Of a DNA stretch of 64,000 nt, positions 11,968 through 23,374 are shown piece after piece. Within the stretch, counting starts at the first letter, position 1. Every line of letters begins with the position of its first letter. This DNA is from Cerioporus squamosus (Eukaryota; Basidiomycota; Agaricomycetes; Polyporales; Polyporaceae). The position numbers were made by a program, and so were the translations under genes. Below the pieces are notes generated by a model. The model made no database searches and had not been told where the DNA came from. It saw only the letters and a program-made list of their open reading frames with translations. The DNA lies in contig JABYQS010000071.1 in NCBI GenBank assembly GCA_022592435.1, positions 120,703 through 184,702 on the forward strand. The letters run 5' to 3'.

Positions 11968-12805
11968 GAGCGAGAGCAGACCCGGCCGCGGCCAGTTGCA
12001 AGGAGAGCAAGTCCGAGTCCGCGTCGTAGAGGGACATGCCATATGGGGCAAGTTGACGCGCTGTGCAGCTTTGTCAGCGAGGGCGGGGCGGGGTGCGCGT
12101 CCGCGTACGTTGCATGCGGCGCTCCGCCATCACTGCTTGAGGATTGAGCTTGAGTATGTCCTCCTTCCAGCCTACCTTGTCTCTCGAGGACGCCATAGTC
12201 CGGATTGCAAGGCGTGCAGACGGGCGGCGGTGTGCAGCCGCACGCTCCGGACGCATGCGGAGCACCGACCATGCCATCCATCATCCTCGCCCGCGCACTG
12301 CTTGACCGCTGTCCTTCTGCTAGCCTTCCTCTTCTCTGGTCAACGCTTGGTCCTTACCTTTTTTCTGCCGGAACTGCAAGGCGTGCAGACGCGCGGCGGC
12401 TTGCAGTCGCACGCTCTGGACGCATGTGGAGCACCGACCTCGCCAAGGCCATCACCTGGCCGTCGCCGCCCTATAACTGAGCCAGATATCAACACGGTTA
12501 GCAGTTCTCTCTTGTTCGTTGCAGCAGGAGACTGACGCTGACTCGTGTGCTCTTGACCAGCGCATGGTTGCACCGGCCAGGAGGTGTGGTGTCCTGCCAC
12601 GTCGACAGCGTGCGGTCGGTAGATTGCAAGGATCATCCAAGGTGCTCTATCTAGCCTGTGTGGATATGATACCGACGTGAGGTCCAGTCGAAACCTGCAA
12701 GGTACGTCACAGCAGCGTATCGTCTCCTGATCTCCGCTAACCTCGATGGAACAAGGTCCCAGTGTAGATCGTCGTGTTCCAAGATGATACGGCCTATGGT
12801 TGGCG
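11968..12805 (-). repeat. 837-bp inverted repeat, right copy
   Basis: Reverse complement of 5746-6582, with sub-repeats at about 12205-12270 and 12375-12440. It begins only 86 bp after the end of the 478-bp repeat. The order of the two repeats here is not the mirror image of their order on the left, so a single simple inversion-duplication does not explain both. Confidence 0.85.
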
Positions 12806-13047
12806 TGGAGGGCAGCGTCCCACTCGCATTGGAGTGCCACCGTGATAATCATGGCACCGACCCGTCGCATGGGTTGCTCGTTTTGACTAGTCCCACCGAC
12901 TTCTCGCCCGGACAGGTCCACGGTGACGCTCCAGTTCTACCCTGCATACGATGTCAATCGCGAGTCCTCGCATTCCTTCTGCCTCTCAGTATCTGCCACT
13001 GCCGTTGCCTTTCCCCGCGCGAGCACTCTGTCACGACGATCTTCAAA

Positions 13048-16000
13048 ATGGTTCTGCGGAAGAAGGTTGTACCCGCGGACTCGCAACGCCGAGCAGTCTC
13101 AGTTAATGCTATGTGCGTACACCCCTCCTCCCGCTCTCCTGATGTGTTCGATCATTGCTGACGAATTCATCTACTTCATAGTGGAAACGACGTTACGAAC
13201 TACAAGTCGACGACCTCAGGTGTTTACTCCGACCGACGAGCGATTCAGCGAGATCGATTTGACCGCTGACGTTCTCTACGATGCTCGCTCAGATCAAGAG
13301 CAGGTGAATAGATATCTCGAGCGGTGTAGTATGCCGGCGCTGACCTCTATGTCAGCCTCCCGTTTGCTTTCGAACAACGTGCCGAGCATCAACAGTGGCT
13401 TGCGATCAGAGTCTACCCAATCCGCGAAGTCGCGCGCGCAGGCTCTGTCTGAATGCGAAGCCTGCGATGTGGCCGCCGAGGAGAACGGCCAGAAGTTGCA
13501 GCAGAGCTTCCGCACGAGAAGCCGATCATGAATGCCACCGCGGATCTCGGCTGACAACTGCGCACTCTTCTCATGGAAGTCGGTAGACAGCAAGACGTCT
13601 GTACGCCCTGCGGAGGACATGGACTCGAGACTGTCATCCGTAGCAACGCGGTGCTCTCTCCCGGTTCGACTCCTCAGCTCCAGGAGTAGGACCAGAAGTT
13701 GCTTCAGCTCGTTCGTGGTCTGAGGACGAAGTGTACAACGAAGCGACAGCACAGGAGCAGGCGGAAGCGATTCGTGAATCTCACGAGGCAGTGAAGTGGC
13801 TCGATCAGAGGCTGGAGGCTGGGCGTTGTGCGTTGCAGCAGCGATGTCCAGACAGCCTGGTAGTGTTTTCGCGAAGGCCAACTCTGAGCCCAAGGTGCTC
13901 ACGGGTGCGTTGTTTGTCGTCTAGAACGAAACCATAGTTCACTCATACGACATCCAGGAAGCCACTGCATGATGCAAGAACAGATCGTCATCTGGAAGCG
14001 CGAGAACGAGGACCTGCTCAAGCACGATCAGAACCCCTACAGTCAGTACGGCGGATCGACATCGGGTGTAATCACATTTGGCAAGGTTTGCTCGCGAGCA
14101 ACAGTCTGCTGAAGCCGCCCGGCACGACCGCGCTGATTTCCACGCTGAGAAGACGACTTGGGAGGTTCGTTGTTGTGCATATTGCTGATGGATGGCAACC
14201 TTTGACATCGATATTTGCACAGAACATGCAAGTGCGTGCGGCTTGTCGAGAGAACTGGATCCTCGGGGTTGCGCGCTCCCTGTCCGACCTCATGGCGAAA
14301 GTACAGAAGATGCACGACGATATCGAGTATCCAGGAGAGGAGAAAGCGACCGCTGTCTTTGTTGAAGTTAATCGTTGTTGTTGATTAACTAGAAGTTCGT
14401 CCATGCTCCGCGTGATTCGTCAACTATAGCTGATGTTCTGCTCTAGTCAGGTTCTCAGTACTCAGCTCGCCCGGCGAGGTGAAGCTGTTCGCCAGGTGTT
14501 TCTGCAGGATGGACGTTAAGGTCGCCGTATTGTGGGGAAAGATAGTGACCGCTGTATGTCCGACGTGCAAACCTCGCTTGCTGTTGACAGCTAATCGCAC
14601 TTTGCAGACTCAGAAGCTTGGCAAGCTACGCGAGGTTCCTCGACGCCGCGGATACCTTGAGGAACGTGTTCAGCAGATTACGAAGGCTCGAGAAGCATCC
14701 TGCATGAACGTATGACGGGCAGTACCACCTGTGTGTCCTCCCTCCGACGAGGACATGTCTCGCGAGCCACGACTGCTGTTCTCACTGCCCTCTCGATCTC
14801 ACCGTGAATTGAAGTTCTGCCAGGTCCGCGCTCAAGGTTGCACCGTCGCGCGGCTCGTAGCCACGTCGAACAGGCCCAGGAGACCAGCCAGGCGATCCAG
14901 GGAGCTACTCACGATGAGGTAACAGGTACGTGTTATCGGAACTGACCACGAACAAGTCACTCACGCATATGCAGTGCGAGGTCGAGGCACTCTAGTAGAA
15001 GCTGTGTCGGGCGGAGACGCATCTCACAGAGTCCACGCAGGCCAACACGAACCCAGCGAGACTGAGCGTCGGCATGGCTGAAAGCCAAGAGGACTTCGGA
15101 GGAAACCATTGTCGACACGAGTCTTTCCACCCAGAGTACGCAGAGTGGTCGGTCCAGCTGGGAAGTTTCGCTGTTCGCGGAGCGCGCGAAGGTACATTCA
15201 TACACTATGTTGTCTATAACGTTCCCTGAAGGTGTATAGGTGCTGAAAACCGATATAGAGAAGCACGGCTGTCGCAGCCAGGCTTCTGCTCGCGAAAGTT
15301 GTGTCACTCAAGCTCCCAGACGAGCTGGCCGCAGCAGCAGCGCTTAGCTCTTGACAAGATCGCTGAATCCAGCCCCGGTCCGTACCTTTTTATCATCACC
15401 GAGTTCTACTTCACACTGACCGCAACGGACCTTGGCGAACAGAACGACCTTCATCAGCAGGCTGCAACCAGGCAAGGGCGAACCCGACGATCCAGCTGAC
15501 ACGAAGTGGACCAAGCCTCGTTCGTCAGTCACCTATCTTCGGAAGGAGGAGATCCTCGAGCGCTGAGAAGAACAACTTAGTCGGCGGAGACCAATGCGAT
15601 TCTTCGTGGCGACCGTGACTCGTACACTCAGCGTGCACGGCAGCTTAAGACTGAGCTCCACAAGGTCATCACTAAGCTCAAGTCGACAAGAAGAGGCTTC
15701 GTGTTGCTCAGGCTGAGATCGAGGCCGAGGATCAACAGAATACGCTCCTGGAGAATGAGAGTCGCAGAACGTGACTCCAAACTCCTCACCAAGGTGGGAC
15801 TTGGGACTGACTTGTCATGGCGCGGTTGCTGACATGATATCTATCTAGTATGACTTCATTGATCCGCAGAGTGTCTGCCGGCGAAGGTATATGGATCCTG
15901 TGCGTCGTTCATGTTGGCTCGATCCTTACCACAACTCAGACAACTTGAGGATCTTGAAGAGGCTAGTAGCAAGTTGAAACAGCTCGGCAAAGAGACCGAC

Positions 16001-16637
16001 GTTGGGGCAAGCACTCACTGCTGTCGACTTCTAGTCCAGGAGTTGAAAGCGCTGCGAACTGGGAAGACTCGCGACTAGCCTGGAGCAGGTACTTGCAAAG
16101 GTGCAGTATCAGTCCGCTCAATTCGTCGGCTCGGCTCGTCGGCTCGGCTCAAGTTAGCGAACAAGCTGCTAGCCTGGTATGATTCAAGCCTTCGTCGGTC
16201 TAGGGTCGCACGGTGTTGAAAATGATATTGAATACCAGGCCAGGCTTCATGCAGAGCGGAATACACCTTTCGAAGAAGGCGAACTTATCAGTCGCAGGAG
16301 ACGCACCTGCCGGAAGTTACGCAGACCACAGCCAACGGCAACTCGAATGCGCGAAGTTGGAATGCTCGCGATGGTGCCGCTGCTCGCGCTAGGTACGTTC
16401 ATCCCCACATCTTCAGATTACCTCTCACCTATGTGCTCATATTCTGCACAGTAACTGAGCGTGTGTTGCGGTGCCGCACGGGTCCCAGCTTTGACGCGGT
16501 GAAGTTTGGGACCGGCGAGCCCTCGTTGAAGTCTGAGACGCGCGCGCTTGTTCGCGCTGCCTGTCGGCCACATGCACGTGCGGCTGCTGTTGCTCGCATC
16601 GGACATGTCTTGGACCCTCTTCGCCCGTCAGCGTAAG
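13048..16637 (+). pseudogene. Degraded coiled-coil protein coding sequence
   Basis: From the ATG at 13048 (MVLRKKVVPADSQRRA) through about 16.6 kb, plus-strand fragments have heptad-rich, charged composition: WKRRYELQVDDLR near 13185, QEQIVIWKRENEDLLKH near 13980, a RARQLKTELHKVITKL segment near 15640 and DKKRLRVAQAEIEAEDQQN near 15690. They lie in different frames and are broken by stops without normal introns (for example TGA in the EILER/EEQLSRRR stretch near 15560). Some junctions do look like real introns (GTGCGT to CATAG at 13113-13171). I read this as a relic of one or more coiled-coil genes. No family is assigned; it could also be a live gene with many small exons that I failed to join. 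Confidence 0.35.
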
Positions 16638-16639
16638 AC

Positions 16640-17646
16640 TCCCAGTTCAGTATGAGCGAATGCGAAGGGAGTCGACGCTTAGACGGGCCGCAGAGACGTC
16701 GCTGATAACCCTCATATGCTACCTACAGGACATACCTGTGTGTGGTACAGACGACTACCTACGGCGACCGAGCGAGGAACACTGACATCGCATGTCGTCA
16801 CGTCTCTGCTCCGTCCTCGTGGGTAGTCGTTGGCGTCGAACCTTCGTTCACGGACATTCTCCATCCTCTCGATCTGTTCCCGCGAGTTGTCGGGCGGCAG
16901 GTTGCGCGCGTGCGGGTTTCATGGCTGTTGCCTGGCGCGGGTGAATGCTTGGGCAGTCAGATCGGAGTTTCGTATCGTCGCGTGTCCGGCTCGCTTACTT
17001 TGAGGCATACATCCGTGTTTCCATGAGTCATGTTCCCCGGGATGGCCGTGGGTGTATGCAGTGAGTTCGATGGAGTCCCGGGTCAATGGACGCTGCAGTG
17101 TCCGCCATGGCACATGCGACGCCTTCACTCTCGGTGATAGTTTGTGGAGTCTACCTCGTGCGCTCGCTAATGTCTGGCCTTTCAGGGGCAGTTCATTTGA
17201 CATTTCTATCTCATTTGTGTCATAGAATGCATCTCGTATTTTAGGATCGGAGCCACTCTCGTAGGACTCTGCAAGATCTAGCCAGCGCACTTGTAGGCAC
17301 CATGAGGCCGAAGACTAGCGCTTGTTCGTCTCTACAGTATACGTAGTTTGAGAGAGAGGTGCACTGCCTCCCAAGCCCATAATTCGGTATCGAATCGGCC
17401 ATGCCACTCACTCCATGTTGCGCCACTTAGAGATGGCATTATGCACAATTGCGATTCATTGTCATCTCCGCAGGAGCTCTTCACGTACACAAAGAGTTGA
17501 GCGGAAACGGCCGAGTCCATGTGCCTTCTCCTGTGAGCGTCTCAACGAAGCCAAAGCTTCGAATTCACTGCCCCGCACTCTGATTGCTTGAGACAGGTCC
17601 TGCTACGCTCGTACCGACTCTAGTCCCCCCACTGTACAGCGTCGAA
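16640..17646. other. Intergenic, no supported gene
   Basis: Only short unrelated open frames. It is the 5' flank of the repetitive-protein gene that starts at 17647. Confidence 0.4.
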
Positions 17647-19679
17647 ATGCCGGACCCCTCCAGCAACCCGACGATCCCAGAGAGCCAATGGAACAAGGTA
17701 TGTAGGCCGCCCAAATTCGTCCATTGTGGTACTCAGTATTGAGTACCGTGGACGACAATCACAGGGAGCATCTGATGCGTTATGGAGGGCTGGAGAACAT
17801 GGGACAGTGACTGTGTATTATCCCGAAAAGCCCAGTTCCCCTTCCACAATAGGCAGGACACCCTCGCGCGCAATCCGCCCTCAAGTCATTCTTAATTACT
17901 ACGCTCAGAAGGTAAGTCAGGGCATTGGTAGTTCGCGTGACGACAACTCATAGCTGCCCCACATAGTATTCGAGCACCGGAAGGCTTAGGCGCACTAAAA
18001 ACACCCCTGGCTCGGATTCAGGGCGGAGTCGCAGACTCAGTGGCACGACAAAGACATCAACGAGCGCCTACGTCGTGGTACCCGTGGTGCCACACGGTCG
18101 GTCGAGTGCAGCCTCAGCTCAGTTGACTCGCCCTGCAATGGACCACTTCTTCGAGTCTCGTGGATCAGATTCCATTCACCACTTGTCGCTCTCTGCGTCA
18201 ACAAATTCGCAGTGTACGCACCATTTCCGATGCGATTGCAATGGCGGCCAGCACTACATTCGCAACTGCTCCTCTGTGATATTCCACGATGGTGTCGCGC
18301 CACCCCAGGAGGAAGACCACAGCCTCTCCGGGGGCCGTTACGCTCACGCGGTCGAGGAACCAGCTAACACACCTTCTACCAGTGCCTCCGAGGACGATGG
18401 CCTCAGCCTTGTCGGGAGCGACTACGAGTACTCCGGTCCCGAGCAGCATGATGACGAAGACAGCATCTACGGGGACAACTGCGGATATTCTGTTGAGGAG
18501 CCAGCTGACACGCCTTCTACCCGTGTCTCTGAAGAGGATGACCTCAGCGTTGTCGAGGGCTACTACGACTACCCCGTAACCGAGCAGTACCAGGTCGGGG
18601 ACAACTACGGTCGACCCGCCTTGGGGTTAGCGAAGCCGCCTTGTACACGTGTCCCTGAGGACGATGGCCTTAGCCTCGTCGGAGACAGCTACGACTACCC
18701 CGTTCCCCAGCAGTACCAGGACGATGGCTCCAGCCTCGTCCTCGTCGAGCACAGCTATAACCATCCCGTTCCCGAGTATTCCCACGACGATGGCCCCAGC
18801 CTCGTCGGAGACAACTACGGTCAACCCGTCGAGAGGTCAGCGAGGCCGCCTTGTACCCGTCTCTCCGAGGACCATGGCCCCAGCCCCGTCGGAGTCAGCT
18901 ACGACTACCTCGTCCCCGAGCAGTACCAGGACGATGGCTTCAGCGTCGACGAACACAGCTATGACCATGCTGTTCCCGTGTATGCCCACGACGATGGCCC
19001 CAGCCTCGTCGGAGACAGCTGCATCTACACCGTCCCCGAGCAGTACCATGTCGATGGCTCTAGCCTCGACGAACACATGTGCTCCGGTTATCTCGTTCCC
19101 CAGCAGTACCAGCACGATGGCCTCGTCGAAAGCAACCATGACTGCCCCGTCACCGAGCAGTACCAGCATGGTGGCCCCAACCTCGTCGAGCACAGCTATG
19201 ATCATCCCGTTCCCGAGCAGTATCAGGACGATGGTCTTGTGGGGGGCAGCTACGACCACCCCGTTGTCGAGCAGTACCAGGACGATAATCGTATACCGGC
19301 CGGGGGCGGTTATCACTACACCGTTCCCGAGCAGTACCAGGATGATGGCCGCAGCCTCGTCGGGGGCTGCTATAACAGCTACGAGTCCTCGGAAGATGAC
19401 CATAGCCTCGTTCGTGATAGCTACGTCAACCATAAGGAGGCGCCTCCTCCTTCGCCATCTACACATGTCTTTGAGCAGTTTACGACACCAGAGGACCACC
19501 GTTCACAAATGCCTTACTCATGTTCACAACATGATTCCTACAACGGCTCCTACACCGGACAGCTCGGCACAAATCCCTCGTCCTGCCAACAGCTTATGTC
19601 GACTGTGAACTCGGCTTTCACCGCGGTTGAGATCGCCTCTCCCGTGAACTATCCTATGCTGGGCGCGGCTCATTATTAG
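17647..19679 (+). CDS. Repetitive acidic Tyr/Asp/Gln-rich protein, 643 residues
   Basis: Exons 17647-17697, 17744-17911 and 17967-19679 (51, 168 and 1713 nt, all phase 0) join through introns of 46 and 55 nt with donors GTATGT and GTAAGT. The first about 180 residues are non-repetitive and include a basic Ser/Arg segment (about residues 74-100) and a short His/Cys cluster. From about residue 210 to 490 the protein consists of roughly a dozen degenerate units built on [DN]-Y-x-x-P-V-x-[EQ]-Q-Y-Q-x-D-G-x-S-L-V. A longer super-unit, PPCTR-x-x-ED-x-G, recurs three times. There is no signal peptide or membrane helix. Composition suggests an intrinsically disordered, low-complexity protein; function unknown. 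Overlapping frames are also open for hundreds of codons because the DNA itself is repetitive. Confidence 0.72.
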
Positions 19680-20444
19680 CCAACTCCTGGCGATCTGACT
19701 CAGGTGCGATTGAGTGTCTGTGGCGGCTTATCAAATACTGTCTGGTTGCTGATCATGACGGGCCATATACAGGAGGCTGCCGCACAAACCTTTGCGCATC
19801 TCTGCATCCCGTAAGGACAATGAGACTTCGGGATTGGTCCCATCATAGATTCTGCGAAGACAATGAATCCCGCCTGACAACTAGAGGCATGTCTGAGCCT
19901 GACGCCACTTCTCATGTAACGATTGAAGAACTTCATAGGGCTCAGCAGCTCTCCATTACGAGATAAAGCATTTCGCCGCTGAATCCGCGCCGCGATGGAG
20001 GCAAGGGGCAAATTGCTCGCCTACTAAGACTCAGACGCGGCCTCCCGGTGCGAGGGCGACCTCAATTACTACTAACATCATGCAACGGTACTATATTCGC
20101 GTCTCCTCAGACAGTGGCCGGCGGGACATCTCGACAGCCATACCGTCTGGTAGGATGTCAAGCTCAGCATACACCGAATCTACAGCTCGGCACATAGCGA
20201 CACCTTCGCCCGTTCTCGCTCGCGCCCGGGTGCCGTAGATGCCCTGGGCACTTTGCCGGCACTCAGTAGCACTGAGGACGCCTGCGTTGGTGGAAGCCTG
20301 CTAGCATGTTGTCATTGCTAGAAGCCTCGAAGGCACCGAAAATTGGAGGATGAGAGTTTCGTGTCAGAGCCGGCGTGCATCGTCGCGCGAGAGCCGCGCC
20401 GGGAAAGCGCGAGGCGGGACGCGGAACAGTCAGTACCTGGCAAG
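19680..20444. other. Intergenic, no supported gene
   Basis: No domain or exon chain seen on either strand. Confidence 0.4.
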
Positions 20445-20520
20445 AAAAGGATTCGAACCCACAAACAAAGGAGATGTGAGTAAGCAAGGGCGGTTTCCGT
20501 AGACAACTGCGCCACGGGGC
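20445..20520 (-). other. tRNA-like pol III promoter sequence (A and B boxes)
   Basis: On the minus strand a tRNA-like start GCCCCGTGGCGC is followed by an A-box match (TGGCGCAGTTGT, 20514-20503), a perfect B-box match (GGTTCGAATCC, 20459-20449) and a TTTT run (20448-20445). Neither the T-stem nor the acceptor stem pairs properly, so this is not a standard tRNA. It is better seen as a tRNA pseudogene or the head of a tRNA-derived SINE. Confidence 0.35.
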
Positions 20521-22493
20521 ATTTAAACACTGGCCTCACTTAGCATATGGCATACCCAGTGTATGGAAACCTTTCGGTCCACGCGGACGGCTGCTGAGCG
20601 CTCAACACCACGTGCACGCAAACTCCCCCGAGCCTCCGATTTTTTGGTGATAAACATCGGCATGTCTGTGGTCGACGGTTTCCCCATACATCAACGGTCG
20701 AGTGCTTCTGAATTGCACGACATGAGTTCTATCCAAGTGATCTGACTGTCGGTCCATAGCTCCTGGAAGCGAGACACAAACCACAATGCAAACTGCTAGC
20801 GCTCTTCTTGAGAGTAGGCACATTGCAAATGGTACTATGCCTCCGTTGTGCAGCGTGGTTCCAACTCAGGCTCAGATAGCACTTCAAGCCAACTCACTGC
20901 CACGGTTCAAGCACATCTTCATGTGCAGTCAAGGCCAAGGCCCAAGACACAGCGTGCACAGTCGAATACTGATGTGCGCAATGCTGGTGCATGGTCCTGA
21001 CGAACATTGTGCGGCTACTTGACTGGTGTCCCTCATCTTCACACCTGAGAATACCCTTATCCCCAAAATGGCTGGTTTGGAGGAGGTAAATACAACTGCA
21101 AGTATATAGCCCTTATTCCATTTTCGTTGTGGTCGGAGGTACGCCTCAACTCGCCCGCAAAATCAGCTTCACTGATCCTGATACTCTCTGCAGGCCAGTT
21201 TTCGGAAAAAGAACACTTAGAACAGAAGGCAGGTTCATGATTTGACACGTCACACGGGCACCATGCATCATGCTGCTTAGCGGTCGCGTTGAGTCACATT
21301 AATAGTAATACTTCGCGACATCACCAAGACATCATCCCATCCCCTCACGGCGAGCCTCCGAGGGCTTATCCTGCCTGACCCAAACAACCAAACCACACTC
21401 TAGAACACCATTGGGAACAGGCTATGCACACTTTGACATCGTGAGCATTTTCTGTATGTCTCTACGATCAATTTGCCTCTTGCACCGCTCACGGATTCTT
21501 CTCAGATCCGTGCACACCGACTGGTAGTGCATTATACGGCGTGACCATCGCATGCATAGATGTGCACATCTCCAACGACCCGGGGTGTATAGTTTGCCAT
21601 CAGAACGTACCACTCAGGTTTATGCAGTGAACTCGTTCCTCGCTCACCTGGATGTCGGTCCGTTGGAACTCCATGTTTGTCACTCAGTACATCACCTTTA
21701 GGGTATGTGACTGTTGCTCGTAGATGCCTATCCTATCAATTTTTAAGGAAGGGACTGATAGGGCTTGACCACCATGACATTTTGGCTCGGGACAGACAGC
21801 ATAGCGGGAGGATAAGCCATGAGGCTCTTCTAATGGCATCCGCAGCGGCAGATGCTCAAGTCCAAGTATTCCTTCAATCTGAGGATGACCCCTGCATCTG
21901 GGAACGAGACCTTGTTTGTCTTGCTGGTAGCATGAGAGTCGCATGTTGCACATCACACACCTCAGTCCCGGCAGCCAGGCTCTCCGCTTCGCTGGATGCA
22001 TATGAGTGGTCTGCCGGATGGGGCCTCCCTTAGATATCCCTTGATATATTGGCTTCGCCCTCTGGCATTTGCGACGGCTCTCAGGGTGTATGTTCTGTTC
22101 CACCTCTCTCACTTGTGCTTGCGCTCTGACTTCGTGCATGTACGCGAACATAGTCGATATATCGAGATACGACACTGTCAGCTGAAGCCGCCGTCGCATC
22201 CGAGCATGGATTGCAATCGCAGTTTGGACGATGAGCTTGTGAACATGGCGAATACGGTGTCCCGCTGTGAACAGCATACACAGATAGGTACTGAATCTCA
22301 TCCCTCGCAAAATCTCAATCCCTCAGAAGTGGTCAATGTGTGGTTTTCCACATCGTTCATTCACCTGAACTCGGCCTTTACCGACACAGACACCTGTATT
22401 CTTATAGCCAAAGACTATTTTACGGGTGTCTGTTCCTTTCACGTTGGAGCTTATCCTCCCTTTGCATTGTGCGAGCCTCCTGCTGTGCCGCGT
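20521..22493. other. No supported gene; left flank of the hAT element
   Basis: Open frames up to 208 codons exist (for example minus 22310-21684) but lack recognisable domains or splice structure. It may be older transposon debris. Confidence 0.35.
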
Positions 22494-22875
22494 GTTGTAG
22501 TCGGCCGTCCAGTTGGCGTCTCCATTGCCTATTTAGCCAGTCAAAGCGCCCTCTTCCCTTTCCATATTCTCGCTCGCATTCCATGCTCGCTCTACGATAC
22601 AGATCTTTAGCTTACGTAGTCAATCGATTGCCCGCAGACACTCTCTCAAAACTTCCCGTCGTGTAGAGCTCCCCTCATTGTTCTCTTCCTGGAACACTGA
22701 GGTGAGCTTCTTTTCCCATGTCCGCTGTTGTTCCCCTTTTGCTCACGCGCTAGTAGAATACACTCGTTTCATTACAGGTATCTACGCTATGCTAGCTATC
22801 ATCGTTCTCTTCCCAGAACACTGAGAATACACTCGTTTCATTACAGTCTCCCTCGCGCCGGCTCAGATCCTGTCA
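22494..22875 (+). repeat. hAT left terminal inverted repeat
   Basis: Pairs with 27826-28206 in reverse complement with scattered mismatches and small gaps. Within it, AATACACTCGTTTCATTACA occurs twice, about 75 bp apart; the same internal duplication is mirrored in the right repeat. Confidence 0.85.
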
Positions 22876-22992
22876 CTGCGTCTCATTCGAGGGATCAAGT
22901 GGTGCTGTATACGGCGAATGTGCACATGATCCAAAGCTCGTTATCACCCGGGTCCTCAAAGTTCTATGATGCCTTGGCTCCTTTCAAGGCAG

Positions 22993-23338
22993 TAGCCCCA
23001 CTCATTTCTAGCAGACATATTTTTTGAGGCTGTGCGCGAGGGTGCAAGCCGAGCTGATGTACTCGTATGCGAACCCTTTGCCACCCATACTTGCACGAAC
23101 ACTGACCTGTGTGTCACCTAACCCCTCCCGACCCCACCCCTTGAACACCAAGTTTAATGGGTGCAACGTCGCAACAGTTTGACACCGATATACGATGTGG
23201 TCCTGGAGGGGTGGGTGGGGGCAAGGACGAGCTCCTGCTGCTCGGCAACAGCAGCTCATTCACATCAGCTCGGCAGCCTCGGCTCGAGCCCCAGGGCACA
23301 GCCTCAAACAATATGTCTGCTAGAAATGAGTGGGGCTA
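22993..23338. mobile_element. Fold-back or MITE-like insertion, about 346 bp
   Basis: The terminal stretch TAGCCCCACTCATTTCTAGC and about 60 further bases recur inverted at the other end (ending GGGGCTA at 23338), one mismatch in the first 40 bp. No open frame and no clear target duplication. It sits inside the hAT element and is therefore probably a later insertion. Confidence 0.65.
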
Positions 23339-23354
23339 GTGTTGTGCAGGTCGG

Positions 23355-23374
23355 GCAACCTTTCGAAAGGTTGC
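23355..23374. repeat. Perfect 20-bp palindrome
   Basis: GCAACCTTTCGAAAGGTTGC is its own reverse complement. It lies just outside the fold-back element, within a stretch partly repeated in inverted orientation near 29050-29101. Confidence 0.8.

Noticed and set aside
13294..13902. 202-codon minus frame
   Set aside because: It is antisense to better-supported coiled-coil fragments on the plus strand.
18289..19608. Long open frames of about 320 (plus) and 220 (minus) codons overlapping the repetitive protein gene
   Set aside because: They are by-products of the short-period repeat DNA; only frame 3 of the plus strand joins correctly to upstream exons.
20445..20520. Functional tRNA gene
   Set aside because: A and B boxes match, but the T-stem and acceptor stem do not pair and no anticodon arm could be built.
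21684..22310. 208-codon minus frame
   Set aside because: No recognisable domain, no splice structure, and composition similar to neighbouring shadow frames.
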